A stretch of DNA of 64,000 bases from Variovorax boronicumulans (GCF_029892485.1 NZ_JARXVG010000005.1:1-64000), one strand, 5' to 3'; shown: positions 50,315 to 59,168, counted from the first letter of the stretch. Made by a program: numbers and translations. Notes: generated from the letters alone by a model not told the origin.

Positions 50315-51580
50315 ATGCTGAGAACAAAGAAGATCGCGCTGTCGGCCGTCGTCGGCGCCATGGGCCTTGCCGGCTTCAGCGGGGCCTGGGCGCAGTCGGG
50401 CCTGGACTGCGGCCTCAACAGCGGCAAGCCCGCCACCGGCGAACCCATTCCCATCGGCGCCGTGGTCGGCAAGACCGGGCCCGACGACTTCAGCGCCTCG
50501 GGCCAGGCGGCGGCCGCGTACTTCAAGTGCGTGAACGCCAACGGCGGCATCAACGGCCGGCCGGTCGACTACATCGTGGTCGACGACCAGTGGAACCCCG
50601 AGACCGCTGCGCAGGTGGCCTCCAAGCTCGTGAAGGACCGCAAGGTGGTCGCGCTCGCGGGCAGCACCAGCTTCGTGGAGTGCGGTGCCAACGCCAAGAT
50701 GTACGCCGACGAGGGCGTGATGGTGATCGCCGGCACCGGCGTGCCGCGCGAATGCTTCAACGCGCGCAACTACGTGCCGGTGAATGCGGGGCCGCGCGTG
50801 TCGGCCACCATCGCCGCGATGTACGCGGCGCAGAAGTACAAGTCGAAGAAGATGGTCTGCATCATTCCGAACATCCCGAGCCTGGGCAACTGGGCCTGCG
50901 AGGGGCCCAAGGAATGGGGCAGGAAGAACGGCGTGGAGGTCGAGACCATCGCCATCGACCCCGGCTCGGCCGATGCCACCTCCACCATGCTGCAGGCCGC
51001 CGCGAAGAAGCCAGACACCATCATCATGAACGTGCCCAAGGGCATCCTGGTGCCCATGCTGGCCGCGGCCGAGCAGCAGAACCTGGGCAAGAAGATCCAC
51101 TTCGTGTCGTCCGCGCCGGCCTACAACGCCGACGTGCCCAAGGCCATCGGGCCGTACTGGAAGGGCAACTTCGACGTCAACCTCGAATTCAATCCACTCG
51201 AATCGGCCGGGCCCGACAACAAGAACTGGCTCGCGGTGATGGAAAAGTACGGCGCGAAGGGCGATCCGCGCGACACCTTCTCGCAGGCCGGCTACGTCGC
51301 CGCGCGGCTGGTGACGCAGGCTCTCCTCAAGATGGACCCGAAGAAGATCGACCGCGCGAGCGTGACCGATGCGCTGCGCAAGGTGACGGACTTTCGCAGC
51401 GACATCCTCTGCAAGCCCTTCTACGTGGGCAACGGCAATCGCCACAACGCCAACAACAGCGGGCCGATCGCGAGTCCGGACGGCAACGGCTGGCGCTTTG
51501 CGCCCGGCGGCTGCCTGACGGCGGAAGACCCGGAGCTGGTCGACATCCGCGCCGACGAGCAGAAGATGGGCCTCAAGTAG
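50315..51580 (+). CDS. Branched-chain-amino-acid-type ABC transporter substrate-binding protein
   Basis: A 421-residue periplasmic type I binding protein with signal peptide (about 1-26, GFSGAWAQ). The mature start GEPIPIGAVVGKTGPDDFSASGQAAAAYFKCVNANGGINGRPVDYIVVDDQWNPETAAQ is the LivK-like pattern, with VALAGSTSFVECG as ligand loop. It carries seven or more cysteines (for example CGLNSG, YFKCVN, VECG, RECF, VCII, WACEG, ILCKP, GGCL), many more than LivK, so several disulfides are likely. TGGAGA precedes ATG 50315. It feeds the permease genes that follow. Confidence 0.93.
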   Translation: MLRTKKIALSAVVGAMGLAGFSGAWAQSGLDCGLNSGKPATGEPIPIGAVVGKTGPDDFSASGQAAAAYFKCVNANGGINGRPVDYIVVDDQWNPETAAQVASKLVKDRKVVALAGSTSFVECGANAKMYADEGVMVIAGTGVPRECFNARNYVPVNAGPRVSATIAAMYAAQKYKSKKMVCIIPNIPSLGNWACEGPKEWGRKNGVEVETIAIDPGSADATSTMLQAAAKKPDTIIMNVPKGILVPMLAAAEQQNLGKKIHFVSSAPAYNADVPKAIGPYWKGNFDVNLEFNPLESAGPDNKNWLAVMEKYGAKGDPRDTFSQAGYVAARLVTQALLKMDPKKIDRASVTDALRKVTDFRSDILCKPFYVGNGNRHNANNSGPIASPDGNGWRFAPGGCLTAEDPELVDIRADEQKMGLK

Positions 51581-51592
51581 GCGCGCCGGGCC

Positions 51593-52462
51593 ATGGAGGA
51601 CTACCTGCCTTTCGTCATCTCGGGCCTGGGCCTGGGCGCGGTGTATGCGCTCTCGGGCGTGGGGCTGGTGGTGCTCTATCGCTCCTCGGGGGTGCTGAAT
51701 TTCGCGTTCGGCGCCATCGGCGCGCTCGGTGCCTATGTGGCCTGGTCGATGCTCGAGGCGGACTGGCCGCAGGGCGTCGCGTGGTGCGCGGCCATCGTCG
51801 CGTCGATGCTGCTGTCGCTGGCCTACGGGCGGCTGCTGGCGCCGCGCCTGTCGCACCGCGACCCGACCATCCGCAGCATCGCCACGCTGGGCTTCGCGCT
51901 GGTGGTGGTGGGCTTCACCGAGTGGTACTGGGGCGAGCAGCCGCGCCGGCTGGTGCTGCCCACCGATGCGGGCGCGATCGAATTCGTGCTCGGCGAGGTC
52001 GAGGTGCGCCTCACCCACACGCGGGCGCTGGGGCTCGCACTGGCGGTGCTGATGATGGGCGGCGTGGGCCTGCTGCTGTCGAAGACCCGCGTGGGCCTGA
52101 AGATGCGCGCGCTGGCCAATGACCGCGACCTGAGCGCGCTGCTGGGCATTCGCGTGCTCGGCGTGGACACGGTGGCCTGGGTGCTCAGTGGCGCCTTCGC
52201 CGGCGTGTGCGGGCTGCTGCTCGCGAACATCGTGCGGCTGCAGGCTACGCTGCTGACCTTCCTGGTGATTCCGGCCTTTGCCGCGGCGATCATCGGGCGG
52301 CTGCATTCGCTGCCGGCCACGGTGGCGGGCGGCATCGCCATCGGCGTGCTGGAGGCGCTGGCGATCACGGTGCCGGGCTTCGCGGCCTTTCGCACGGCCA
52401 CGCCGTTCCTGATTGCGCTGGCGATGATCGTTTTCTTTCGCACGGGGACGCGGCAAGCATGA
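51593..52462 (+). CDS. livH: Branched-chain-type ABC transporter permease (LivH-like)
   Basis: A 289-residue inner-membrane permease with eight to nine helices. GLGLGAVYALSGVGLVVLYRSSGVLNFAFGAIGALGAYVAW is the standard LivH start. SKTRVGLKMRALANDRDLSALLGIRV is the cytoplasmic coupling region. It follows the binding-protein gene by 12 bp. The last 4 bp overlap the next gene (ATGA at 52459). Substrate follows the binding protein and is probably not a branched-chain amino acid, given the catabolic context. Confidence 0.93.
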   Translation: MEDYLPFVISGLGLGAVYALSGVGLVVLYRSSGVLNFAFGAIGALGAYVAWSMLEADWPQGVAWCAAIVASMLLSLAYGRLLAPRLSHRDPTIRSIATLGFALVVVGFTEWYWGEQPRRLVLPTDAGAIEFVLGEVEVRLTHTRALGLALAVLMMGGVGLLLSKTRVGLKMRALANDRDLSALLGIRVLGVDTVAWVLSGAFAGVCGLLLANIVRLQATLLTFLVIPAFAAAIIGRLHSLPATVAGGIAIGVLEALAITVPGFAAFRTATPFLIALAMIVFFRTGTRQA

Positions 52463-53532
52463 GCGCTTCGATCTTCAACGGCGTGGCGCCAGCTCGGGAT
52501 ATCGCCGTGGCGCCCGCCTCGCTGGCCGAGGCATCGCGCCGCGCACGCCTCTCGCTGGCTGCGATGGTCGGCTGCGTGCTGCTCATCGGCATCGCCGTGC
52601 CGTGGCTGGCGAATGCCTACTGGATCAAGACGCTCACTTCGTCGCTCGCGTTGTCGATCGCGGCGGCCGGCGTGGCGCTGCTCTACGGCCAGCTGGGGCT
52701 GGTGTCGCTGTGCCAGTACGCGCTGCTCGGCGCGGGCGGCTGGATCGCCTTGCGCGCGGGGCACGGGCTGGGCTGGCCCTTCGAGCTGTCGGTGCTCGCG
52801 GGCGGGTTGCTGTCGTGCGCGGTGGGCATGCTCGCGGGGCTGCCGGCGCTGCGGCTCAAGGGGCTTTATCTCGCGCTCGTCACGATGATGATGGCCGGCG
52901 GCTTCCAGGTGGTGATCAACGTCATGGGCTTTCCCGACGGCGGCGCGGGCTGGCTGGGCCGCGTGTTCGGCAGCGAGCGGCTGATGATGCCGCGGCCCGC
53001 GCTGGCGCTGTCCGATGCGGCGTACTTCCGCTATGTGGCGGTGTGGCTGGCGGCGGTGCTGGCGCTGATCGAGCTGCACCGGCGCACGCGGGCCGGCCGG
53101 TCATGGGCGCTGATCCGCCGCGGCGAGGCCGCAGCCGTGGCGGCGGGCGTGAACATCCTGCGCTACCAGACCTGGGCCTTCGGGCTGGCGGGCTTCTGCG
53201 CCGGCGTGGCGGGCGCCCTGCTCGCGGGCGGCGTGGGCCAGCTCGACGGGCGCGCCTTCACCGCAGGCGATTCGGTGATGCTGTTCGCGCTCACCGTGGT
53301 GGGCGGCGTGTACCACTGGGCCGGTGCGTTGATCGCAGGATTGCTGCTGCGCGCCGTGCCGGCATTGCTCACGGACTTCGGTGTGAACGGCTATCTCGCG
53401 ATGATCTTCTTTGGCGTCGCATTGCTGCATGCGCTCATCACGGCGCCGAGCGGCATTGCCGGGCAACTGGCGGGGGCGTTCGATGCGGTGCGCAAGCGGC
53501 TTTCGCCGCGCGCCAAGGACGCAGCGCCATGA
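52459..53532 (+). CDS. livM: Branched-chain-type ABC transporter permease (LivM-like)
   Basis: A 357-residue permease with about nine helices after a soluble N-terminal segment of 35 residues. LALSIAAAGVALLYGQLGLVSLCQYALLGAGGWIALRAG is the LivM hallmark. AWALIRRGEAAAVAAGVNILRYQTWAFGLAGFCAGVAGAL (in parts) forms the coupling loop and later helices. It overlaps LivH upstream and LivG downstream by 4 bp each (ATGA at both joints), so translation of the three is coupled. Confidence 0.92.
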   Translation: MSASIFNGVAPARDIAVAPASLAEASRRARLSLAAMVGCVLLIGIAVPWLANAYWIKTLTSSLALSIAAAGVALLYGQLGLVSLCQYALLGAGGWIALRAGHGLGWPFELSVLAGGLLSCAVGMLAGLPALRLKGLYLALVTMMMAGGFQVVINVMGFPDGGAGWLGRVFGSERLMMPRPALALSDAAYFRYVAVWLAAVLALIELHRRTRAGRSWALIRRGEAAAVAAGVNILRYQTWAFGLAGFCAGVAGALLAGGVGQLDGRAFTAGDSVMLFALTVVGGVYHWAGALIAGLLLRAVPALLTDFGVNGYLAMIFFGVALLHALITAPSGIAGQLAGAFDAVRKRLSPRAKDAAP

Positions 53533-54236
53533 TCCGCATCCACGATCTCACGGTGGCCTTCGGCGGCGTCAAGGCGATCGATGCGCTGAGCGCCGAACTC
53601 GATGCGCCCGTGTGCGGCCTCATCGGGCCGAACGGCGCGGGCAAGACCACGCTGGTCAATGTGCTGAGCGGCCTCGTGCAGCCGCGCGCCGGCACGGTCG
53701 CGGTGAATGGCGCCGACCTGCTGGGCCTCAAGCCCATCGAGCGCGTGCGCTTCGGCCTGCGGCGTTCGTTCCAGACCGAGCAGGTGGTGGAAGACCTGAG
53801 CGTGTGGGACAACGTGCGCGCGCTGCTCGACCACGTGCCGCATGCACGCGGCGAGGCGGTGGCGCAGGTGGCGCGGGCGCTGTCGCACACGGGCCTGCTC
53901 GACGTGGCGACGGTGCCGGGCCAACGCTTGAACCTCTTCCAGCGCCGCATGCTGGAGATCGCGAAATCGCTGGTCGGCGCGCCCAAGCTGCTGCTGCTCG
54001 ACGAACCCGGCGCGGGCCTCACCGAGCAGGAGGCTGGCGCGCTGCGCCGCGTGATCGGCTCGGTGCACGCCTTCTGCGGCGCGCAGGTGCTGCTGATCGA
54101 CCACGACGTCGACCTGATCGCGGCCACCTGCACGCAGACGCTGGTGCTCGACTTCGGCCGCCGCCTCGCGCTCGGACCGACGCGCGCGGTGCTCGACGAT
54201 CCGGCCGTGCGCAAGGCCTACCTGGGAACGGAATGA
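53529..54236 (+). CDS. livG: ABC transporter ATP-binding protein (LivG-like) with degenerate signature
   Basis: A 235-residue ATPase. Walker A is GPNGAGKTTLVN, the Q-loop is in RRSFQTEQVVEDLSV, Walker B is KLLLLDEPGAGL and the H-loop LLIDHDVDLI. The family signature, normally L-(S/A)-x-G-Q-Q-R in LivG, is LNLFQRRMLEIA here: the Gly that contacts ATP gamma-phosphate is Phe. The ATP site it shares with LivF should then be weak or inactive, while the other site stays normal. Otherwise complete, and it ends RKAYLGTE as LivG proteins do. Confidence 0.92.
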   Translation: MIRIHDLTVAFGGVKAIDALSAELDAPVCGLIGPNGAGKTTLVNVLSGLVQPRAGTVAVNGADLLGLKPIERVRFGLRRSFQTEQVVEDLSVWDNVRALLDHVPHARGEAVAQVARALSHTGLLDVATVPGQRLNLFQRRMLEIAKSLVGAPKLLLLDEPGAGLTEQEAGALRRVIGSVHAFCGAQVLLIDHDVDLIAATCTQTLVLDFGRRLALGPTRAVLDDPAVRKAYLGTE

Positions 54237-54237
54237 C

Positions 54238-54945
54238 ATGCTGAGCATCCACGATCTGCGCCTGCTGCGCGGCGGCAAGGCCGTGCTGCACGGCATCGAC
54301 CTCCTGGTGCCGTCCGGCGAGGTGACCGCGCTGCTCGGTGCCAACGGCGCGGGCAAGTCGAGCACGGTGATGGCGATTGCCGGCGTGCTGCCGCTCACCG
54401 GCGGACGCATCGAGGTCGAAGGCCATGCGCTGCACGGCCAGCGGCCCGAGCGGGTGCGCGCGCTGGGCGTGGCGGTGGTGCCGGAAGGGCATCGCGTGCT
54501 CGGCGACCTGTCGGTGCTCGACAACCTGCGTGCTGCTGCGACGGCGCTTCCCGCATCGCGCGTAGCGGACGCTGTCGAGCAGGTGCTCGCGGTGTTTCCC
54601 GAACTGCGCGTGAAGCTCGCGCTGCCCGCGCGCTCGCTCTCGGGCGGCCAGAAGCAGATGGTCTGCATCGCCCAGGCGCTGATCGGCAAGCCGCGCTACC
54701 TGGCGATCGACGAACTCTCGCTGGGGCTCGCACCCACCGTGGTCAAGCGATTGGTGGAGGTGGTGCAGCAGGTCGCGCGCGAGGGTGTCGGCGTGCTGCT
54801 GATCGAACAGTTCACGACCGTGGCGCTGGCCGTCTCCAGCCGCGCCTATGTGCTGGAGCGCGGCCGCATGGCGTTTGCGGGATCGTCGGAAGAATTGCGC
54901 AGCCGGCCGGAGATCCTGCACAGCAGCTACCTGGCTGCCGCGTAG
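54238..54945 (+). CDS. livF: ABC transporter ATP-binding protein (LivF-like)
   Basis: A 235-residue ATPase. Walker A is GANGAGKSSTVM, the signature SLSGGQKQMVCIAQAL is intact, Walker B is RYLAIDELSLGLAP, and EQFTTVALAVSSRAYVLERG follows; in LivF proteins Gln commonly replaces His at the switch position (EQ). It starts 1 bp after livG. It is the last gene of the operon. The AraC-type regulator follows on the opposite strand, converging with an 18-bp gap. Confidence 0.93.
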   Translation: MLSIHDLRLLRGGKAVLHGIDLLVPSGEVTALLGANGAGKSSTVMAIAGVLPLTGGRIEVEGHALHGQRPERVRALGVAVVPEGHRVLGDLSVLDNLRAAATALPASRVADAVEQVLAVFPELRVKLALPARSLSGGQKQMVCIAQALIGKPRYLAIDELSLGLAPTVVKRLVEVVQQVAREGVGVLLIEQFTTVALAVSSRAYVLERGRMAFAGSSEELRSRPEILHSSYLAAA

Positions 54946-54963
54946 CTTCGGCCCGGCGGCGCT

Positions 54964-55947
54964 TCAGTGCGTCAGCGCCGCCGAGGCGAGGGCCTGCTCG
55001 GCCTCGCGCCGCTGGAACTCGCGTGGCGCCACGCCGTACTGCATCTTGAACGCGCGGCAGAAATGCGCGCTGCTGTTGAAGCCCCAGGCAAAGGCGATCT
55101 CGGACACCGAGATGCGGCGGCCGGCCGCGTTGCGCAGCGCCTCGCTGCAGCGTTCGAGCCGCATCTGCCAGATGAAGCGGTCCAGCGTCTGGTCTTCGTC
55201 CTCGAACACGCGGTGCAGGTAGCGCTTGGAGCAGCGCAGCTGCTGCGCGATGAGGTCCAGCGACAGCGCGGGGTCCGCCAGGTGCGCGTGCACGAACTGC
55301 TTGACGCGGGCCTTCAGCACGCCGGGGACCGGATGCGCGCCGAACTGCTCGTCGGAGTGCGTGGCGAGCGTCGATGCGAGCAGGCTCAGCACGGTGTCGC
55401 TGACCGAGCGGCCGACCGCGTCCGGCAGCGAGGGCAACTGGTCGGCCAGCGAGGTGAGGAACGAGCCCAGCACCGCATAGAGCCCGCGCATCGCCGGCGT
55501 GTGCGCCTCGCAGGTGTGCAGGTCGGGAATCTTCATGCCCTTGAACTGCTGCCGCGGGATCGTGATGGCCAGGAGGCGCGAGCGCTCGGGGTTGGTGATC
55601 GCATAGGGCACGCGCGGGTCGTAGAGACTCCAGTCGCCGGGGTGCAGGTGAAACTCGCGGTCGCGCTGCGAGATGTGGCCGTGGCCGCCGAGCTGCAGCA
55701 CCAGCTTGTAGTGCTCGTCCAGCACGATCTCCTGGCGCGTGTCGGGCCGCGCCACGCGGTGCGAGGGGGCTTCGATCATGTACATGCCCAGCGGCCCCAG
55801 CGTGTAGGCATCCATGCGCGCGTCGAAGGTGCCCGTGTCGAGGCACTGCACGCGCAACGCGCCGAAGTACGACTCGCTGATCCGGCCCCAGCAGGCCTGG
55901 CGGTCCTCGGGGTGCTCGAGCAGCGTGCTGAAGTGGTTTGCGTTCAT
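54964..55947 (-). CDS. AraC-family regulator (FeaR-like)
   Basis: A 327-residue activator. The N-terminal domain (about 20-190) has PSHRVARPDTRQEIVLDEHYKLVLQLGGHGHISQRDREFHLHPGDWSLYDP in parts, the AraC-binding-2 pattern of FeaR and other amine or aromatic regulators. The C-terminal double HTH (about 225-320) has LSLDLIAQQLRCSKRYLHRVFEDE and VSEIAFAWGFNSSAHFCRAFK. It converges on livF. Repeats at 44838, 46560 and 56048 (the last before its own gene) are probably its operators, so it would control the whole 44945-54945 operon and itself. Confidence 0.9.
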   Translation of the reverse strand: MNANHFSTLLEHPEDRQACWGRISESYFGALRVQCLDTGTFDARMDAYTLGPLGMYMIEAPSHRVARPDTRQEIVLDEHYKLVLQLGGHGHISQRDREFHLHPGDWSLYDPRVPYAITNPERSRLLAITIPRQQFKGMKIPDLHTCEAHTPAMRGLYAVLGSFLTSLADQLPSLPDAVGRSVSDTVLSLLASTLATHSDEQFGAHPVPGVLKARVKQFVHAHLADPALSLDLIAQQLRCSKRYLHRVFEDEDQTLDRFIWQMRLERCSEALRNAAGRRISVSEIAFAWGFNSSAHFCRAFKMQYGVAPREFQRREAEQALASAALTH

Positions 55948-56047
55948 GCCGTGTTGTCTCTCTTTGGGGGGCGCCGAAAGCGCTTCCGCAGGATAGGCAT
56001 GCAGGGGCGGGCGATCATCGGTGTTTCCACCCGGACCGGTGGCGCCG

Positions 56048-56086
56048 GTGCGTTCCCGGTCTACGCGCAGTGCGCGCTGGGTCAAC
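56048..56086 (+). promoter_or_regulatory. Tandem AraC-type operator, site C
   Basis: Half-sites GTGCGTTCCCGGTCTAC (56048-56064) and GTGCGCGCTGGGTCAAC (56070-56086), 22 bp apart, about 100 bp upstream of the AraC-type gene start (55947). The last bases overlap the stop codon of the LysR-type gene. Suggests autoregulation. Confidence 0.55.
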
Positions 56087-57017
56087 GAACGGGTTTGCCG
56101 CCGAAAACCTCGTCCATCAATGAAAGCAGCCACTGGAGCCCGAGGTCGGCGTCGTGGGCCGCGGCCCACAGGAGCGATACGGCGTAGCTCGGCGTATCGA
56201 AAGGCAACGGGCTGACCGCCAGCCCGAGCGCATCGCGCCAGGTGGCCGCGGCGAAGGTGGGCACGGTGGTGATGGCCGCCATCTGCCGCACGATGAAGGG
56301 GTTGGTCGCGAAGTTGCGGCTCGAGAACACCACCTGGCGCGCGAGCCCCTGTTCGCGCAGCAACTCGTCGACCAGGCCACTGAGGTCGGCGCTGAACGAG
56401 GTGAGCAGGTGCGGATGGCGCAGGTACTCCTTGAGCGTCACCCGCTTGCCGCGCACCTTGACGAGCGCGGGGTTGTAGACGCAGACGAAATGCCAGTCGA
56501 ACAGTGCGCGCTGCCGATGCCAGGTGGCGCAGTCGGTGAAGACGCCCACGGCCAGCTCGATCTCGGCGGCATCGAGCATGCCGGGCGCGCTGACGCGATC
56601 GGCCGCGCGCGCGATCAGCCGCACGCCCGGGGCCTCCACCGCGAGCCGCTGCATGAGCTGCGGCATCAGCGCCACTTCGAGCGCATCGCTCAGGCCGATG
56701 CGGAACACGCGCTCGGCCTTGGCGGGATCGAACACCGGCTTCGCATGCAGCGCCTGCTGCAAAGAGAGCAGCAGCGGCTCGATGACGCGCGCGAGTGCCA
56801 GCGCGCGCGGCGTGGGCGTCATGCCGTGCGAGGTGCGCACGAAGAGCTCGTCGCCCAGCGCCGCGCGCAGGCGCTTGAGCGCGCCGCTCAGTGCAGGCTG
56901 GCCGATGAACAGGCGCTGCGCCGCACGCGTGACGCTGCGTTCGTGCAGCAGCGCGTGAAACACCAGCAGCAGGTTCAGGTCCAGCCGCCTGAAATCACTT
57001 TCGTTGATGTTGTCCAT
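56082..57017 (-). CDS. LysR-family transcriptional regulator
   Basis: A 311-residue regulator. The N-terminal winged HTH (about 8-67) is LDLNLLLVFHALLHERSVTRAAQRLFIGQPALSGALKRLR, followed by the linker helix and a periplasmic-binding-fold sensor (about 100-300, FRIGLSDALEVALMPQLMQRL). It is divergent from the SDR at 57091 with a 73-bp gap holding a perfect palindrome (57021-57035), so it probably controls that gene and itself. The inducer is unknown. Confidence 0.93.
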   Translation of the reverse strand: MDNINESDFRRLDLNLLLVFHALLHERSVTRAAQRLFIGQPALSGALKRLRAALGDELFVRTSHGMTPTPRALALARVIEPLLLSLQQALHAKPVFDPAKAERVFRIGLSDALEVALMPQLMQRLAVEAPGVRLIARAADRVSAPGMLDAAEIELAVGVFTDCATWHRQRALFDWHFVCVYNPALVKVRGKRVTLKEYLRHPHLLTSFSADLSGLVDELLREQGLARQVVFSSRNFATNPFIVRQMAAITTVPTFAAATWRDALGLAVSPLPFDTPSYAVSLLWAAAHDADLGLQWLLSLMDEVFGGKPVR

Positions 57018-57020
57018 GGT

Positions 57021-57035
57021 TTCAAACGATTTGAA
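57021..57035. promoter_or_regulatory. LysR-type operator palindrome
   Basis: TTCAAACGATTTGAA, a perfect 15-bp dyad fitting the T-N11-A rule of LysR boxes. It starts 3 bp upstream of the LysR-type ATG (57017) and lies 56 bp before the divergent SDR start. Confidence 0.6.
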
Positions 57036-57090
57036 TGATAGGCCTGCGCTCCCTAACCTGAAGGCTCATCAGGCAACCAAAGGATTCGAC

Positions 57091-57810
57091 ATGACTTCGG
57101 AACAGCAGACAGTGGTGGTGGTTGGCGGCTCTTCGGGCGTGGGGCTGGAGACGGTGCGGCGGCTCGCGGCGACCGGGGCGCGCGTCATCGCGACGGGGCG
57201 CGACAACGGCAAGTTGCAGGAGGCGATCGGCGGCATGGGCGCGAACGTGAGCGGCGCGGCCTTCGATGCCTGCGACCGCGGCGCGCTCGACGCCTTCTTC
57301 GGGAAGACCGGACCCATCGATCACCTCGTGCTCACGCTCAGCGGCGGCGAGGGCGCGGGCGAGTTCGCGCAGCTCGACCTGCAATCGCTGCGGCGCGGCT
57401 TCGAGGCCAAGTTCTGGCCACAGCTCGAAGCGGCGCAGGCGGGTGCGCGCGTGTTGCGGAAGGGCGGCAGCATCACCTTCGTGACGGCGATCTCGGCGCG
57501 CAATGCGTTGCCGGGGACTGCGGGGCTCGCCGCCATCAACGGCGCGCTCGAAGCGATGATCGGCAGCCTGGCGCGGGAGCTCAAACCCAGCCGGGTGAAT
57601 GCGGTGTCACCGGGGTTGATCGACACGCCGTGGTGGAACCGCGTGCCCGTCGCGATGAAGGACGACCTGTTCCGCCAGCAGGTAGAGACCCTGCCCGTCG
57701 GCCGCGTGGGCCAGCCGCAGGACGTGGCGCATGCAATCGAGTTCCTGATCGAGAACGGCTACACCACGGGCACGGTCATCGAGTGCGACGGCGGGCTGCG
57801 GTTGGTCTGA
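57091..57810 (+). CDS. Atypical SDR lacking the YxxxK pair
   Basis: A 239-residue Rossmann protein. The cofactor loop is VVVVGGSSGVGLETVRRLAATG, and the C terminus (NAVSPGLIDTPWWNRV, TGTVIECDGGLRLV) is that of an SDR. At the catalytic position, however, GTAGLAAINGALEAM aligns with the usual FAAYSASKAALEA, so Tyr becomes Leu and Lys becomes Asn. The protein may bind NAD(P) without classical catalysis, or use other residues. Other SDRs with this AAINGALEAM form exist. It is divergent from the LysR-type regulator. Confidence 0.85.
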   Translation: MTSEQQTVVVVGGSSGVGLETVRRLAATGARVIATGRDNGKLQEAIGGMGANVSGAAFDACDRGALDAFFGKTGPIDHLVLTLSGGEGAGEFAQLDLQSLRRGFEAKFWPQLEAAQAGARVLRKGGSITFVTAISARNALPGTAGLAAINGALEAMIGSLARELKPSRVNAVSPGLIDTPWWNRVPVAMKDDLFRQQVETLPVGRVGQPQDVAHAIEFLIENGYTTGTVIECDGGLRLV

Positions 57811-57817
57811 AAAAAAC

Positions 57818-59158
57818 TCAGACCACGGGCACGCGTTGCGCGTCTGCGGGGCTCACGTTGCGGCGGTAGAGCACCAGCGTCGCGATGAGCCCGCAGATGG
57901 CGGCAGCGGTCATCCACAGACCCGGCGCACCCTTGTCGCCGGTCATCTCGATCAGCCCGGTGGCGATGGCCGGCGTGAAGCCGCCGAACAGCGCCGTCGC
58001 CAGGCTGTACGCCAGCGAAAAACCTGCTGTGCGCACATTGACCGGCATCACCTCGGTCAGCGCCACCACCATCGCGCCGTTGTAGCTCGCGTAGAGGAAC
58101 GACAGCCACAGCTCCACTTCGAGCATGCGCGCGAAGCTGGGCGCGCCCACCAGCCACTTGAGCGACGGGTACGCGGTAAGGATGGTCAACACGGTGAACA
58201 AAATCAGCAGCGGCTTGCGCCCCACACGGTCCGACAGCGAACCCATGATCGGCAGCCAGATGAAGTTCGAGATGGCCACGCACAGCGTGACGATGAGCGC
58301 ATCGGTGGTGCTCAGGTGCAGCACTGACTTGCCGAAGGTCGGCGTGTAGACCGTGATCAGGTAGAACGACACGGTGGTCATCGAGACCAGCATCATCCCG
58401 GCGACCACGAGGCCCCAGTTGGCGATCATCGACTGGAAGATCTCGCGCGCATCGGGGCGGTGCTTGCGCGCCATGAACTCTTCGGTCTCCTGCAGCGAGC
58501 GGCGGATGATGAAGAGCACCGGCACGATCAGGCAGCCAACGAAGAAGGGCACGCGCCAGTAGAAGTCGCCGATCTCCTGCGAGGTGAAGGTCACGTTGAG
58601 CCAGTAGCCCAGCGCCGCCGCCACGATGATGGCCACCTGCTGGCTGGCCGACTGCCAGCTCACGTAGAAGCCCTTGCGGCCCGGCGTGGCCATCTCCGAG
58701 AGATACACCGACACGCCGCCCAGCTCCACACCCGCCGAGAAGCCCTGCAGCAGCCGGCCGATGAGCACCAGCAGCGGCGCGGCGAGGCCGATGGTCGCGT
58801 AGGCCGGCACGCAGGCGATCAGCAGCGTGCCGACGGCCATCAGCGCGAGCGTGACGATCAGGCCCTTGCGGCGGCCGACGCGATCGACGTAGGCGCCGAG
58901 AAAAATCGCACCCAGCGGCCGCATCAGGAAGCCTGCGCCGAAGGTCATGAAGGTCAGCATCAGCGATGCGAACTCGTTGCCGGCGGGGAAGAAGGCCTTC
59001 GAGATCTGCGTGGCGTAGAAGCCGAACAAAAAGAAGTCGAACATCTCCATGAAATTGCCACCGGTCACACGCAGGACGGTGGCGAATTTCGAGGAGGAGG
59101 CCGTGGAAGACGGGCGAGCGGCCGCGCCTTGTTGCGCAGCGGAAGGCGCGGTGTTCAT
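57818..59158 (-). CDS. MFS citrate/tricarboxylate:proton symporter-like
   Basis: A 446-residue transporter with twelve helices of the metabolite:H+ symporter family. The N-terminal mark is [19 protein letters not shown]. The loop motif [13 protein letters not shown] lies between helices 2 and 3, [24 protein letters not shown] is in helix 4, and the mirrored loop [14 protein letters not shown] is in the second half. The closest named relatives are citrate and tricarballylate carriers. It converges with the SDR at 57810 (7 bp). Four stem-loops (59169-59260) stand upstream, before the peroxiredoxin-like gene. Confidence 0.9.
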   Translation of the reverse strand: MNTAPSAAQQGAAARPSSTASSSKFATVLRVTGGNFMEMFDFFLFGFYATQISKAFFPAGNEFASLMLTFMTFGAGFLMRPLGAIFLGAYVDRVGRRKGLIVTLALMAVGTLLIACVPAYATIGLAAPLLVLIGRLLQGFSAGVELGGVSVYLSEMATPGRKGFYVSWQSASQQVAIIVAAALGYWLNVTFTSQEIGDFYWRVPFFVGCLIVPVLFIIRRSLQETEEFMARKHRPDAREIFQSMIANWGLVVAGMMLVSMTTVSFYLITVYTPTFGKSVLHLSTTDALIVTLCVAISNFIWLPIMGSLSDRVGRKPLLILFTVLTILTAYPSLKWLVGAPSFARMLEVELWLSFLYASYNGAMVVALTEVMPVNVRTAGFSLAYSLATALFGGFTPAIATGLIEMTGDKGAPGLWMTAAAICGLIATLVLYRRNVSPADAQRVPVV

Positions 59159-59168
59159 CTGGTTTGTC

